A stretch of DNA of 64,000 nucleotides from Alligator mississippiensis (GCF_030867095.1 NC_081827.1:21581001-21645000); one strand, 5' to 3'; shown: positions 45,103 through 57,166, numbered from the stretch's first letter. Numbers and translations are program-made. The notes: generated from the letters alone by a model not told the origin.

Positions 45103-45430
45103 CAGTGGCATCCAACCTTCTGGCTCTGTGGCCCAAATGAGTGGTATGGAGTCAGCCCGTGGGTCAGATCCCATGTGATTTTGGCAAGTGGAGTTAGTCT
45201 GTTGGCACATGGGTGACTGGTGCTTTCTGAGTCAGGGGAGGCACTTGCCCCTCTCCCCCTGCAGCCAATTGTGCTGACCTGGAAGTGCCAGTGGCACACC
45301 CAAAAGGGCCAGTGGTGCATCTCCTGATACCCCCACTACCCAGCTAGCACTTCTGCCTGCCCTTCCTGCCCGTCCCCTAAGCAGGAAATGCTGGCTGTCA
45401 GGGGGTGCATGTGCACCCCTGTGTACCCCC
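45103..45430. mobile_element. hAT-like end joined to repeat D sequence
   Basis: It starts CAGTGGCATCCAACCTTCTG, a hAT-like end, and from about 45210 passes into CACATGGGTGACTGGTGC, the repeat D start. It ends near GGGGGTGCATGTGCACCCC. Repeat D may thus be the core of a hAT-like element, or an insert in one. Confidence 0.4.
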
Positions 45431-45548
45431 TACATGTCAGCACTGCATAGGGGCAATCCAGTGCACCTGCTTGGCCCCATGTAACAGATCCAACTTTGCG
45501 AAGGCACAACCCAATGAGCCTAGAACTGGCCTCACATTTAGCATGATA

Positions 45549-47227
45549 TGGGTAAGGGACAACTTACACATGAACCAATTTAAGTGATCAAGAACTGGTT
45601 TAAACATATAACAGAGCAGAAGTTCAGTGCACATAAAGCAGTTTCAAAATGGCTGACACTGGTTTAAGATAAACCTGGTTGAATGTAGTATCAGACTTAA
45701 CTGATCTGGGTCAAACTAGTTTATGAAACTTCTGTCCCAGACCCCTCCCTGTGTTACACACATTGCCAATTGCTCAAATTACGAGCGAGACTTTATAAAG
45801 GTAGATAAGGTAAGGTGCCACGTTTATTGATTACATGAGTTAGACATAGAGGTTCAGGCACACCATTCATACAAACACACACAAATCATAATACAAATCA
45901 TTACACACAGGCATACACATACACAAAACAACTACTTTATCCACACATACACCAGATATAGTTACCAGCAATAGTTGCTCAATATCAGCCCAGGGTGATG
46001 ATGATGATTATGATTTGAAGATAGCAGATTTAAAGATAATAGGTGGAGCGGGGTGAACAGATGCATCTGTGCACCAATGAAACAGCAGTAGAAAAAGAGA
46101 CTCACCCAACTTGGCATTTTCAAAGTGTTGTTTTATAGAGATTGGCATCCTTTGTTTCAATGCTTTGGGGTTTTTCCATACCCAGCTTTTGTTTTTGCAG
46201 TTGTTCTTCTTTTGTCTTCAGCTTATCTTAGCCTTGGAGTGTTTTTGTTGCCCGTCTGGCAGAATTTCTTCTTCTGTTATATCCTTTGTGCTTTTGAGCT
46301 TCAAAGGGATTCTTCAGCCGTTTGTTAGTTAGTTAGTGGTTGGTAACTTACATTTGGTGCCTTGTTGCTTGCATAAACAGTTGAATATTCTTCTCCCGTC
46401 TCTATGCTGTTCTCTCACCATTCACCCTTTTACACACACTCATACATAAAGGCTATGCAAAGTTCATTCACTTATGTCAAGCAGAAGGATAAAAAAATGG
46501 AGTTTTCAAGTTGCTTACAGGACAAGACTAACATTGTTACATTTCACTATTATTACACTAGATGTTAATATCAGCTACATTATTTCAGTTCATGCTACAC
46601 TTGGTTCAAGTTAAATCACAGTGTCCCTTCATCCCAGCATGTTTTGCAGCCCTGGGCTGGGCTGAGCTGTCTAGTCCAGACAGCAGGGTTGACCCTGCCC
46701 CTCTGCTCCCTAGCTGAAGCAGTGAGGGCTGACTGACAAGCAGTGGGAGGAGGAGAGGGGGCCATCCCATCTGTTGAGGGAAGGGGAAATGCCCCCCCAG
46801 GGAAACCCCAGCTGGGGTCTGGGGCTAGGGAGGGGAGTTAAACTTCTCTTCCCCCACACAAACTTACTGCTGGCTGCAACTGTGGACTACAAATCCCAGA
46901 GGCACCTGGAAAGAGGAAGAGGAAGTGATCAGCAAGCCTGCAGAGTCCTGCTACTGTTATTGTGGACTGCAAATCCCAGAAACCTTGGGGGCAGCAGGAA
47001 GAAGAAGTAAACACACAGCCATCCTGGCTATATGCCAGAAAGCTGTGCTCTATTGCTCCCTGGTTTCTGGGATGAGCCACTACAGGCATGTGGCTGCATT
47101 TTCTGAATCAAAGAGAAATGTCTGTTCACTTCTGTTTTAATTTAATCTCTGCCCCTTAGACTCCTGCAAAAACTGAATTGATTCAGGATCAGACTTTTTG
47201 ACTGTTTGTACTTAGCTCTAGTGTGCC
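45549..47227. repeat. Dispersed repeat E, copy split by an LTR-like insert
   Basis: 45549-45749 and 46600-47227 match 31670-32178 in order, with about 850 bp of foreign sequence between. The right part also carries a GC-rich stretch (46640-47000) not seen in the other copy. Confidence 0.6.
45750..46599 (-). mobile_element. Probable solo LTR, minus strand, about 850 bp
   Basis: On the plus strand it begins TGTGTTACACAC and ends ATGCTACA. Read on the minus strand, TATAAAA lies at 46131-46137 and AATAAA at 45823-45828, in the right order and spacing for an LTR with a short end region. No clear target duplication and no internal region. It is a fossil; the LTR call rests on these signals and on repeat E continuing on both sides. 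Confidence 0.5.
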
Positions 47228-48699
47228 GGACCAGGTTATCTGACCTGCAGCAGGCGACTGCCTGTCACTAATCTCCCTATGCTGCCACTGCTGCCAAGTT
47301 TCCAAATCCATGGGGATCTGGCCCACAGGCTGCAATATGAGCACCACTGCTATAAGCAAAGGACATTTAAAACCTTCCTTCCCTGCCACCTAGTGGTGCA
47401 GTACATTATAATGCTACCACAGAAAGCTACTTCCATGGAAGTGGTCTTCTTCCCACTGGGAAACCAGTATAATTTACATTGGCATACGTTGGTGGGGAAA
47501 CTTGGAGTCAAGGCTTCTCTGATTCCTCATCTACATCCTGCCCACTTACTCTGGGGTGGGGAAGTGCCCAAGAATAAAGTCCAAAGCACAATTTATTCTT
47601 TTGAGTGCATGGCATGCCTGAGTGGCTGAGTTTTGAATAGAGTAGCAGCCATCCTGATACTTTCTTTATTAATCATACATTCACTTTTAGATGATGTCAC
47701 TCAATTGTAATGCATTTGCACTTACTTGTGATTTTCAGCATTCTTTTTCAAAAACATTAATTTAAAGGAAAATACATTTTTCCTTTTAATCTAAACTACA
47801 TGTATGGATTCTTTCCTTTCCTGCATATTTAAGGACTGAAAACATTAATTTTCTTTAACAAACATTTATTTTCATCAACTTTCTTTCTAGCTCTGTATGC
47901 AATGGGGGAAAAAGAGGAAGAATAAAAATACTGTACTGCACAGACTGTTTTAAAATACAGATAGTCACAGGAATAAAACATGACAAAATCCAGAGAGGTA
48001 CTGGGATCTTAAATTCCATCTAAACCCAACTGGAGTTGAAGATGCTCTCCAGAGATATTCAACATGTTGCAAGGTAAGACCCAGGGATTTAAGTAGCTCT
48101 CATTAAGCTACTTCACCCCATAGCTCTAACCTGTGTGTGATGTGTTGAATAAGCATCCAAATCTTCAGTGTCAACGACACTTGTTGGTGCTCTCAATTTC
48201 CTTCTTGCTCTCTGTTCTCCTGTTCTTTCATTTTAGTTCCAAGAAATGAGGCTGAATCTGTCAGCCACACAGAAAAGTGAGTATGCATATGTCAATAAAA
48301 GGCCACATGATTATGTAAATGAAAGGCCCAGGCTCTAGGATATCATTTTTTAGTGGGTGGAGTTGTGCTATGCTCACAGACAACATGATTGAGTTTAGGT
48401 CAGTCTTAGCTGGCTGGTGTTAACAGTGCCTGACCTAAATTTTGTTAGAGCTAATTTGCATTCTAGCAGAGCTCAGAGATACCTCTCCACAAAAGAGATT
48501 CCTGCCCAGAAGTGCATTCCATCTTTCCACTCTTCTGTGGAATATGAAACATCATAACCAGAAGGAAATATGATTCTGCATCCTGCTTACCACCAGACCA
48601 CTTTGAGGTAAAAATACTTTTCCAACTTTTTTCTGAGCCTAATCTGCACAAAATGAACTGTTCCAAACAGGAGACTTGACCACACCTGCAGCTCTCCCA
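47228..48699. other. Unassigned stretch
   Basis: No supported gene; the frame at 47279-47629 has no domain. Part of 48290-48700 may belong to the PLE that ends at 48838. Confidence 0.35.
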
Positions 48700-48838
48700 T
48701 GAAATATGAATTTTCATTTCTACCTTTTGCAATCTTTGCAATCTCCTATGCCTGATGAAGGATGCATGTATCTGAAAGCCTGCAAATTAAGATTTTTTTT
48801 TTTGCAAATACCTAGTTGGTCTAATAAAAGATATCACC
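48700..48838 (+). mobile_element. PLE 3'-end fragment of a divergent subfamily
   Basis: CCTGATGAAGGATGCATG, then CTGAAAGCCTGC and TAGTTGGTCTAATAAAAGAT follow the same plan as the 3' ends at 2713-2800 and 9061-9140, but the text between the shared words differs. No endonuclease frame was found upstream, and the 5' limit is uncertain. Confidence 0.6.
48747..48787 (+). ncRNA. Degenerate hammerhead-like motif
   Basis: Core CTGATGA at 48752-48758, stem II GATGC/GTATC, and GAAA at 48774-48777. AGCC follows where the other copies have AGCT, so the conserved U next to the cleavage position is lost. TGC (48749-48751) pairs with GCA (48782-48784) as stem I. It supports the structure by a changed stem II sequence that still pairs, but is probably inactive. 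Confidence 0.45.
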
Positions 48839-48901
48839 TCTGCCGTGTGTTTTGATTTCTTTGTCCTAAATTTGACCTCTTTTGTAGTCAATGCCCTAAG
48901 G

Positions 48902-49133
48902 CAGAGGTTACCAAACTTTTTCTTATTGCATACCCTGTCCAGATTTACCAGCTGCCTGCATACACCTACCAGCATACGATTTATATTTTAACTGCCTAAG
49001 ATACAATTATTATTATAATGAAAATTAAATCCACCATTACACAATGTCTCCCACATACCACCAGAGATGTCTTGCATACCTGTAGAACTAAAACCTATAG
49101 ATTTAGGGGTACATGTACCACAGTCCACTGGCC
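48902..49133. mobile_element. hAT-like fragment
   Basis: It begins CAGAGGTTACCAAACTTTTT, the common start of hAT (Charlie-type) non-autonomous elements. It ends near TACCACAGTCCACTGGC, where the inverted end is worn or missing. Confidence 0.45.
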
Positions 49134-51008
49134 TCATTCCTAAATTAGTTACCCAGTTGCAAGCAATGCCAGCAACACAATGGTGGGGATACATCCAAGA
49201 TATGTAGTTTTGCACTATGGTTTTGTTATATATGTATGTCTCTGCAGAGGTTTCAAGGTTAGAAAATAAATTTGTCTTGCTGAGCCTGAGGCAAACTACA
49301 GTGGGAATTTCTTCACCAAAAGATAATAGCCTGGAGTACTGTTATCATCTGTTGAGGTAACGTGGACCCCCTTATACATTACAAAAAGAAGCACTTCACC
49401 TACCCCAAATACTCATGCACGGTCCTGGTTCTACATAATAGCCAGGAAGAAGGGATTCTTCTACTTTATGTGCATTTCTATGGTTTCTACACTCCTGCTA
49501 CTCATTAAGATGGGATTCCATTAGGAGCTACTGGATCTTGCTTCTTCTGTTAAACTAAACTGTTTCTATCCAATTCAGGAAAAGATAATAAAAACAACAG
49601 AAATTCAAAAGCCTAAATCAACAAACCTATAGACCATAATAAAATATTGAACTATCATTCTTTAGCTATGCTTATCTTTGTTTCGCTAGCCTGTGACACA
49701 AGCCTATCATATTTGAAAGGCTTCTTTGTAGTGTTAATAGATAAAATTTGAGGATAACTCCTCATGCAAAGTTAATGAGACATTTCAAGATAGAATTCTT
49801 TCTACCTAATTAAATTACTTGACTACCTCACCAGCATTAATCAGTGATCTTCTCACTCTACCTGTATAAACAGAGTACCTACTCTGTTTACCAGAGTAAA
49901 TGCATGTCAGTGAAAGATGGCTGATGAATACTATACAAGCTCCAAAGCTTATGGTGATTCTAACTTCTCACAGCTAATGCATATGAAAGAAACCAAAGTA
50001 ATTAGAAATCATTCTTGATAACTGTTCTCTCAGATTGCAGGTTAATCACTGAAATGCAACGATTCACAATAAATCTCCATCAGTCTTTCCAGTCAAACAT
50101 TAAACAAGGGGCCTTAAGCTAACTGTCCTTAGTAAAATTGCATACAGTAAGATCTGGTTCTCCATAATGAGTCATCAAGCATGATAGTGGCGGAGAGCTA
50201 TTGCACATATACATTATGGACACCAGCAGACTTAAGTAAAAATAGAAACTATTCAGCTAAAATTTGCATTTCTCAGGAAGAGTATACCAGGTACTATAAA
50301 GATCTATTTCACTGCATTGTATTTTTTAAGCCTAGGCATCAAGGGGAGTGATTTCTATAATTTTAAATGGGCATGGTTCTCCACTCGTTTTACTCTGGTA
50401 TAACTGTTTTGCTGTCAGAAGGGTTATTCCATGGAGGCATTGTAGGCAAATGGACCAAAAATGCAGTTGGAATCAAGAGAACAGCTCTCTGCTCTTAACT
50501 TTTCCGGTGACTTGTTTGGTCAGGTCACTTTATGTTTTGGTGCCTCCACTTCCCCTCCCAGCCTTCGTATATCTTGTCAATGTACATGTTTTTTAAAATA
50601 CAGTTTGGATTGACTCAAAATCTAAACGTTTCCAAATTTAAGGGAAAATTTCATTCAGCTCTGAACAAAGAAATTAGCTTCCAGTCATTTTTAACAGAAG
50701 TGTAGGAATACATACATAAAACCTGGAGGGGCACTTATAATCAGGGCCTTAAATCTAGGAAGCCCAGTGCTTCCTATTGATGATCCAGATTTATCTCTCC
50801 TTTCTTCCACATGCAACACAAAGATTTGTACCAGTCTTCTCCTTCTCAGAAGAATGACCTAATCAGTGGAAGTTAGGGGTGGACAAGTTTCCTCAGTCTC
50901 TCTCTTGGAAGCTATTCTATTCCGTTTAAAATACTTAGATAGTCATTGGGCCAGACAGACACACGCAGAAAGATAGCTTAGCTCTGGGTCACTAGGCCAG
51001 TAACTAGG
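49134..51008. other. Unassigned AT-rich stretch
   Basis: About 1.9 kb, no supported gene or repeat; the 82-codon frame at 50348-50596 has no domain. Confidence 0.4.
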
Positions 51009-51314
51009 CTGGTGATTCTCAACCAGGGTGCCCTGATATTATCTCAAGGGTACCATGGGGTACCATGCAATGTTAGCACTGTTAGGTATGCAAACATAAT
51101 TCACAAGATAAACCCAGAGATTTCAAATGGGAAGCCATGGTGTTGAAAGCATTCTGACCTCGTATGGTCTTTCTGAGTCCTTTGCAACAGACAAATTGCT
51201 CTGTTATTTTTTTATAGTCAAATATTGAGGGAAAACTAAGAGCTGACATTTTCTGAGGGATGCCTTGAATCTGACAAGGAGTGCTCGGAATCCAAACAGA
51301 TTGAGAACTATTGA
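51009..51314. mobile_element. hAT-like non-autonomous element, 306 bp
   Basis: CTGGTGATTCTCAACCAGGG at the left and AGATTGAGAACTATTG at the right are inverted copies of the well-known CAGTGGTTCTCAACC type end. Homologous to 44834-45072. Confidence 0.65.
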
Positions 51315-51989
51315 ACTAAAGCTTATTATAGGAGGCAGGATTTTTTTTTTTAACATGACATTTTTCACATCAAATCTAATGATTAATTATAAAAGCTGGT
51401 CAGAAATGGGGGACAAAGTGTTGTTGAAAAATTTCCTAGCACTCCTTCATAAAACAGTGTGCTACGTGAATGTTCTTTTCCTCCGAAAAGAAATCAATCC
51501 CCTTGTCATTTCATATCCTTCCTCTCCCTCAGACTGACCTATTTCTAGAAAGTTAGGAAATTCAGGTGAGGAATGTAAAAAAAGTGTCTCAACCTTCATC
51601 TTGCAAAGGTGCTATTTACTCTTCAGTCGGTGCATCTACATATTCAATTAACTCAACCAAATAAACTCAAGCACAGCTTGTGCTTGATTTTATTGCTCCT
51701 GGGCACTGCATTTACACATGCGCCTTGAACCACAGCACACTGAGCCATGTTGGTGCAGCCCTGGCTGCCAGAGGGCCTGGGGAGTCAGCCTACCAGCCCA
51801 GGGCTGTTCTGATCCAGCTCAATGAGCTGCAGAGGGGCTATTAGGCGTACGAAGGTGCTCCAGTGTGGGGCTAGCTGGCAGGCAGCCCCTGCACTGAAGC
51901 ACCCTCATGCCCCTGCCAGCCAGGTCAGCATCTACACGAATGTTTCAGCGTGCTAAATAACGCCACTAAAGGACAGTACTTATGTTCAT

Positions 51990-52320
51990 GAATGGCATGT
52001 GCCCCCTGGCGGCTGGGGGGGCATGGCTATGCCAGCAGCAGCAGGAGCCTGGCATCGATGAGTGGGGAGCTCCCGCAGATGCCACCAGCACTGTCAGCAG
52101 TGGGAGGGTAGGGGTGGCAAGTGCCAACCATGGGTCGGCAACCACCCGCAGGCACTGGTGGCAGCATTAACGGTGGCCAAGGGCAATCAGGGACCACCCA
52201 CCGACACCACCAGCAGTGTTGGCAGCAGGGTGGTGAATGGCAACTGCCTGCAGGTGCAACCAACAGTGTCAGTGGCACCTTTTTGCAAGGGGTGCACCAC
52301 TGTAGCAGAACCCCCAGTTT
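51990..52320. repeat. Repeat D-like tandem block
   Basis: Units of about 60 bp carrying GGTGGCAAGTGCCAACC, CACCCGCAGGCACTGGTGGC and GCAGGGTGGTGAATGGCAAC, comparable to 38985-39160. Frames of 62-120 codons here are by-products of the repeats. Confidence 0.5.
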
Positions 52321-52606
52321 TTTTCTCTTTTTTTGTATTTATTTTAAAATGCATTCCCTCCCCTTCCCCAACCATTTCTGACCTTTTCTCTCCCTCCCTA
52401 TTCCCTATAGATAAGTATAAGTGAGCTCAGACTTAGTATAAGCTTTAAACATTTTTATTTTGGTAGCAAGTTTTTGGTTTTGGATATCCACTGTTTTATA
52501 TTGTATTATTATTAGGTTTGTATTGATTCTTACTGTTTTATATTATATTATTATCATTTTCGTATTGATTTTTATTGTTTCATAAGGATATTGTATGGGT
52601 TTGGCC

Positions 52607-53408
52607 TGTGTTTGTAAGTGAACCAAAGTCATGTCAAGTTTCCATTTTATATGTCAAGCCTCCATCTTCTGTCCTCTGCCTGGGCATCCCATGTTGCAAC
52701 TGTATGAGTCACGTACCCCTCCCATGTATACTGGTTCCCGGATGAATGAGAATGATTGGGAATGATTGAAATACAATGGTAGCAGGCCTCTACTAAATGG
52801 CCTGTAACGACTGGACCATCACCTCATATTGATTCATCCAGGAACCATGGACCTCACCCAGGAACAGAGACAAGACCAACATTTGAAAGACAAAGGACCC
52901 TGCAGAACCAGCAACTCTCACCATTACAGACACCTGAAACTGCACATCCCTGCATGGAATACACATGCTCAGTACGCCAGGGCTGACCTTTGCCTGGGCA
53001 TGCCTCCCATCACTAGGGTCACACAAGGTCTGCCCCTATAAAAAGGGGCAGTGAAGACAGACCCAGTGGGATGCCCTCTCCATCTGGACCAGTACCATGC
53101 CACACCACCTATCCACCCAGAGGCCCTGCCGGTAACCCCCCCTCTGGACAACACCTACTGGACAAGGACCCCTTTCCAGACTGGATAGGTAGATATTACC
53201 TGCACACTTCCTCCTACAATTTGGACTCTCTCTCTGTCTGTCTCTCTCTTCCTGGACTTCAGTGAACTTCAGCCCCTGCACCAAGCCTCTCTAACCCCTG
53301 CTGCCATTGTGTGTGCGTGTGTGTGTGGGGTGGGGACGGGGTGCAAGGGAACCAATTTGACTTTGTGTCACCATCTCCCCTGTTCAATAAAACCACTGTC
53401 ATTTGCAA
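52607..53408 (+). mobile_element. Probable LTR of about 0.8 kb
   Basis: TATAAAAA at 53037-53044 and AATAAA at 53386-53391 have LTR-like order and spacing. The start (TGTTTGTAAG or near) and the end (ATTTGCA or a little later) are estimates; I could not find a target duplication. A TG-rich tract lies at 53307-53327. Fossil, no internal region identified. Confidence 0.4.
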
Positions 53409-53449
53409 CCCTGAGCTGGGTCATGTTTTACTGAATCCCAGACCCTTCT

Positions 53450-54120
53450 TTATCTTAAATTCCAGCCTCATTCTCTCTCTCTCAGCTCTAGCCTCCACCC
53501 CTCTCCACTAGTTTCCCGATCTTCTCTCAGTTCCTACTGCCTTTTCCCTATGACTTTCTGCTGCCTTCCTCTGCTTTCCTGTTGCCCTGCCGCCTGCTGC
53601 TTTTCCTGTGATTTTCTGCTGTCTGTCTCTCTGTTTTCAGGCTTCCCCTTCACCTTTTGTAATCTTCCCTGCCCCCCTAGCTTTCCAGCTCCTCTTAGCT
53701 TTCCTGCAGTTTTCTCCAGCATCTGGAGCCTTTCTCCAGCTTCCAGCACCTACTGCCACTCCCTGCAATGTCTGTAGCTGCTCCAGAGCCATCCTCTGGC
53801 TCCCCACACCCAGAGTCCCTCTTTAACACCCACACTTTCCCTTAGTCCTATTTTCCCCTCTTCCCATCTACCTTTTCAGCTGCTCCATAGCTCTGGCTCC
53901 AGTCCCAGACTCTGTGCCAGCATGCTCCCCTGTTCAGCAGGCTTTGAACTTGCCTTTTAATCAATTAAGATCAATTAACCTAAAGTTACCCCTGAGCCTC
54001 AGTTCTTCAGCCCAGGCCCCTCTAGTCTACCAGTTCTAATCCCAGTCCCAGTGACTTTCATTTCCAGTAACGTTAACTCCCTAAACTTCTACTTTCTTAC
54101 CTTAACCTTTCCCCAGGTAT
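53450..54120. other. Pyrimidine-rich stretch
   Basis: Strongly C/T-rich plus strand with CTGCTTTCCTG and CTTTTCCTGTG words. Frames of about 70 codons have no domain. Confidence 0.45.
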
Positions 54121-54189
54121 CCCAAGTACACCAAGCACATGCATGCATACATACACATCACAACACCCAACTTAGGAACTCACCTGTGT

Positions 54190-54660
54190 GTATGTGTAGG
54201 TGGGTGGTATGTGTGTGAATTAGTGAATACACATATATATACATATATAGATATCATTGTGTGTGCGTGTGGTATATGAATTAGTAATCCACATATGTGT
54301 ATTGGATGTGCAGGTGTTGGTAACTGGTAACTGATTCTGTCTAAATGTGGTGTGTGTAGCATATACGGGCTTAAACTGGTGATAGGTGTGCATGAACCTA
54401 GACTAGTTATTTTGAACGTGTGTGTATCTGAGTTGGTAGTGTGAGTGTGTGAGTGTGTGTGTATATATATAGATATATATGTATGGCATTGTATGCATGA
54501 TATACGAATTAGTGATCTGTGTCTAATTTTTGGCGTGTATAGTGTATGTGCTTGAATTGGTGATAAGAATGCATGTGCCTAGGCTGGTTTGGATGTGTAT
54601 GTGCCTGAGCTGGTAGTGTGTGTGTGTGTATGCACCTAATTGATTTGTGTGTTTATATAT
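54190..54660. repeat. TG/TA-rich degenerate tandem repeat
   Basis: GAATTAGT recurs at 54217, 54278 and 54506, each after a TG/TA tract. A paired block (TTAAACTGGTGATAGG-TGCATG near 54371 and TTGAATTGGTGATAAG-TGCATG near 54552) shows a duplicated unit of about 180-230 bp. Confidence 0.6.
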
Positions 54661-54825
54661 GTGCAATTGTACACCACGCCCTCCTGTCTAACAGTGCAAT
54701 GTTGAGATCCTGAGCGTTGGCCTGACCCCTCAGGGCAACACCGCCACATACAGGGTGTGCATGTGCACCTGCGTGCACCCCCTACACATCACCCCTGCTT
54801 GTGTTTACAAATGTGGCAGGCTGGC

Positions 54826-56493
54826 TGCTGGCAGCCCAGCTTGATGGCTTGAGCTGGATGGCTCAGGCCAATTGGTGGTGGGATTTCTCTTCCCCACCAA
54901 TCAGGAGAAGGCAAGAGGAAGGTTTGCCATCTCCTGACCTAGGGGCGAGGTGAAGAAGAGGACCTAAGGGGTAACTAACCCCTCAGGCTCTTCCATTGGT
55001 CCATTTCCAATTTGGGGGTGGAGCCTACAGAAGGGATAAAACCCCACATGCCCAGCACATGGGCAGCTTTGACAAGGGATGAAGAAGATGGGCTGCAGAA
55101 GAGCTGGTAGAGCTGATCATCAGGGTGGAACAGTTGCCCTAGAAGTGCCCTCAAGATGCCTTTGCTAAGTGGGAAGCAGTGGGTATCTGTGTTCCAGCCT
55201 CTTCATGGAAAGAGCTGCAGAATCAGTGCCCAGGTCAGTGTACGGAGGGTCTGGAAAGCAGATGGGACCTCGACAGCTGCACAAGGCAGTGTGGGTCCCC
55301 AACCCTGCATGAGGCAGAAGCCTTTGGTGCACAGGCCAGTACATGGGACTGAGAGAGCTGAGTAGAGCAGACAGGATGCTGCGGCTGCATGAGGCAGTGT
55401 GGGTCTCCAACCCTGCACAAGGCAGGCACCCCTTTGGTGCACAGGCAGTGCACGGGGCTGAGAGGCCTGGTGGCTGCACGAGACAGCTCAGGCCTTCCTG
55501 CAACAAGCTGTTACCAGACAGGTCAACCATCCTAGTGAGGAAGGAAGCCTCCACAGCTAATCCACAGACAGAGATGAGCCTAGCCCACCAGACCTGCTGG
55601 GAGTTGTGAGTCACCTGGGAAGGGGATTGCAGTTCCCAAGAGGGGAAGAGAAGGGGATTTCCACAGGGGAGGAATGGCCCTCCCCCATTTGGGTGATTAA
55701 AGGGAAGCCTCATGACATGGAGGGGGGGGGGGGATACCTTTTGTGTGGAGAGAGGAGCTAAGGGCCCCATTTGTTAAGGGTGGCTTCATGTTTATAGGGC
55801 CCCCTCCTAGTTGCATGACCTAGGGAAGGGCGACGGTGATTTCTTAAGGTAACAGGTTCTTTTCCCCAGTATCATTTCTTCTTTGTTGCTGTACCATCAT
55901 TGTGTTCTGGTTCCTTGTATTGTTGGGATTTTTGCTGTAAACTTGCATCCTTATTGTTGTATTATGAGAGGATTGTAAGCTACTTTATTTAGCCTGCTGG
56001 TAGGGCCTGCTAGCGCAACCTCGACTCAATACCTGAGTTTATTCTATTGGTTATCTTTAGGCATTGTATCTTATTTGATATAATCTCACTTATGTATGTT
56101 CAGTTATTGTTCCCTCACTGCCAGGTCTTAATTAGTTGATTTACTGTCTAACTTATGTTTAATCATTGAGTGTTTCTTTGCCTGCTGCCTGGAGCGCCCT
56201 GCTGAGGAAGGCCACACACTAACTGGAAGGTCCTAAAGGGTCAAGGCCTGTGCTTATATTGTGCCTTCATCTGCCATATTCGGCTGAGATTGCCTGGGTG
56301 TAGGGTTAATAAGAGTTATTGTCTTTGTATATATGTATGTACATGTTTATAAGTTTTATATTATATTGTACCATTAAACCTGTAAATAGTTAAGCATCAA
56401 GCTAGGCAGTCATACTCCTACAGCATACACATATCCACTAACATCCCTTCAGTTGAAGAGGGGGTACCAGCCACGTACCACCCAGGCTACACA
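54826..56493 (+). mobile_element. Possible LTR-like sequence at the right of the nest
   Basis: TGTGGCAGGC at the left and AGGCTACACA at the right give TG...CA ends. GGGATAAAACCCC (near 55035) could be a promoter box and ATTAAA (near 56374) a polyadenylation signal. A 201-codon minus frame (55165-55770) is repeat-rich and has no domain. The length is large for an LTR, and no duplication is visible. Confidence 0.3.
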
Positions 56494-57131
56494 AGTACTA
56501 ACCTATGACAGTGTCTATTAGTTTACTGTGGCCTGCACACGTAGACACTGAATACTGTGGAGCTAATTAGGCAACTCCACAGTAAACACCTCATGTAGAT
56601 GTGCCCTGCCTGTCTGAAATCAAAAATACAGAATTAGGCTCTGGGTGCCTTAAAAATGACCCTGTCATTGACCTTTTGACTTTTTGAAAAAAGCTCCAAA
56701 CTAGATGAGTGCTTTATTCTGCTGACTTCTTAAGTGCTTTGTATCACTGTTGTATGGCTCATGGCAGGAATGGAAAATATACATACAATCCAACAAAAGC
56801 ATAATGGGGTGTACACAGCCCACAGTGATGGCCAAGGCCAAATTCTGACACCTTCCCCTGTAGTATTCTCATTGACTTTATAGCACCCCATTTTAGGCAC
56901 TAAGCCATGAGTACCGTGCAATATTGAACCACAAATAAACTTGGGATAAAACAAAATGTGAGAGCAGGAAGAAAAAGAAAAGGTAGAGTTAAGAGAAAAG
57001 ACACTTAGAAATAATCAAAAAATAGTACTCCCCTTAAAGAGGGGTTATTATTGCCAGAAAAGCAGATTGATGAATTATATCAAGCTTCTTTGATTTGCTG
57101 AAGAGCCCTGATCCAAAGAAAGGTAAAACTG

Positions 57132-57166
57132 TCATTCATTCATTCATTCATTCATTCATTCATTCA
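57132..57166. repeat. (CATT)n microsatellite
   Basis: About eight to nine units. Confidence 0.9.

Larger units (their letters stand above)
51629..56606. mobile_element. TCTACAC-family element interrupted by 4.5 kb
   Basis: The left part (51629-51980) matches 29087-29338 and 30364-30445. The right part (56494-56606) ends TCATGTAGATGTGCCC. AGTACT occurs at both break points (51975-51980 and 56494-56499), fitting a target duplication of at least six bases. Everything between is later insertions. Confidence 0.6.

Noticed and set aside
55165-55770. 201-codon minus-strand frame as a gene
   Set aside because: The product repeats GWRPTLP-like units that come from tandem DNA words (CACAAGGCAG), with other frames open as well; it fits repeat DNA.
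51981-56493. A single complete retrovirus-like element with two matching LTRs
   Set aside because: The left and right ends of the inserted block do not resemble each other and no capsid, polymerase or envelope region was seen; several nested inserts explain it better.
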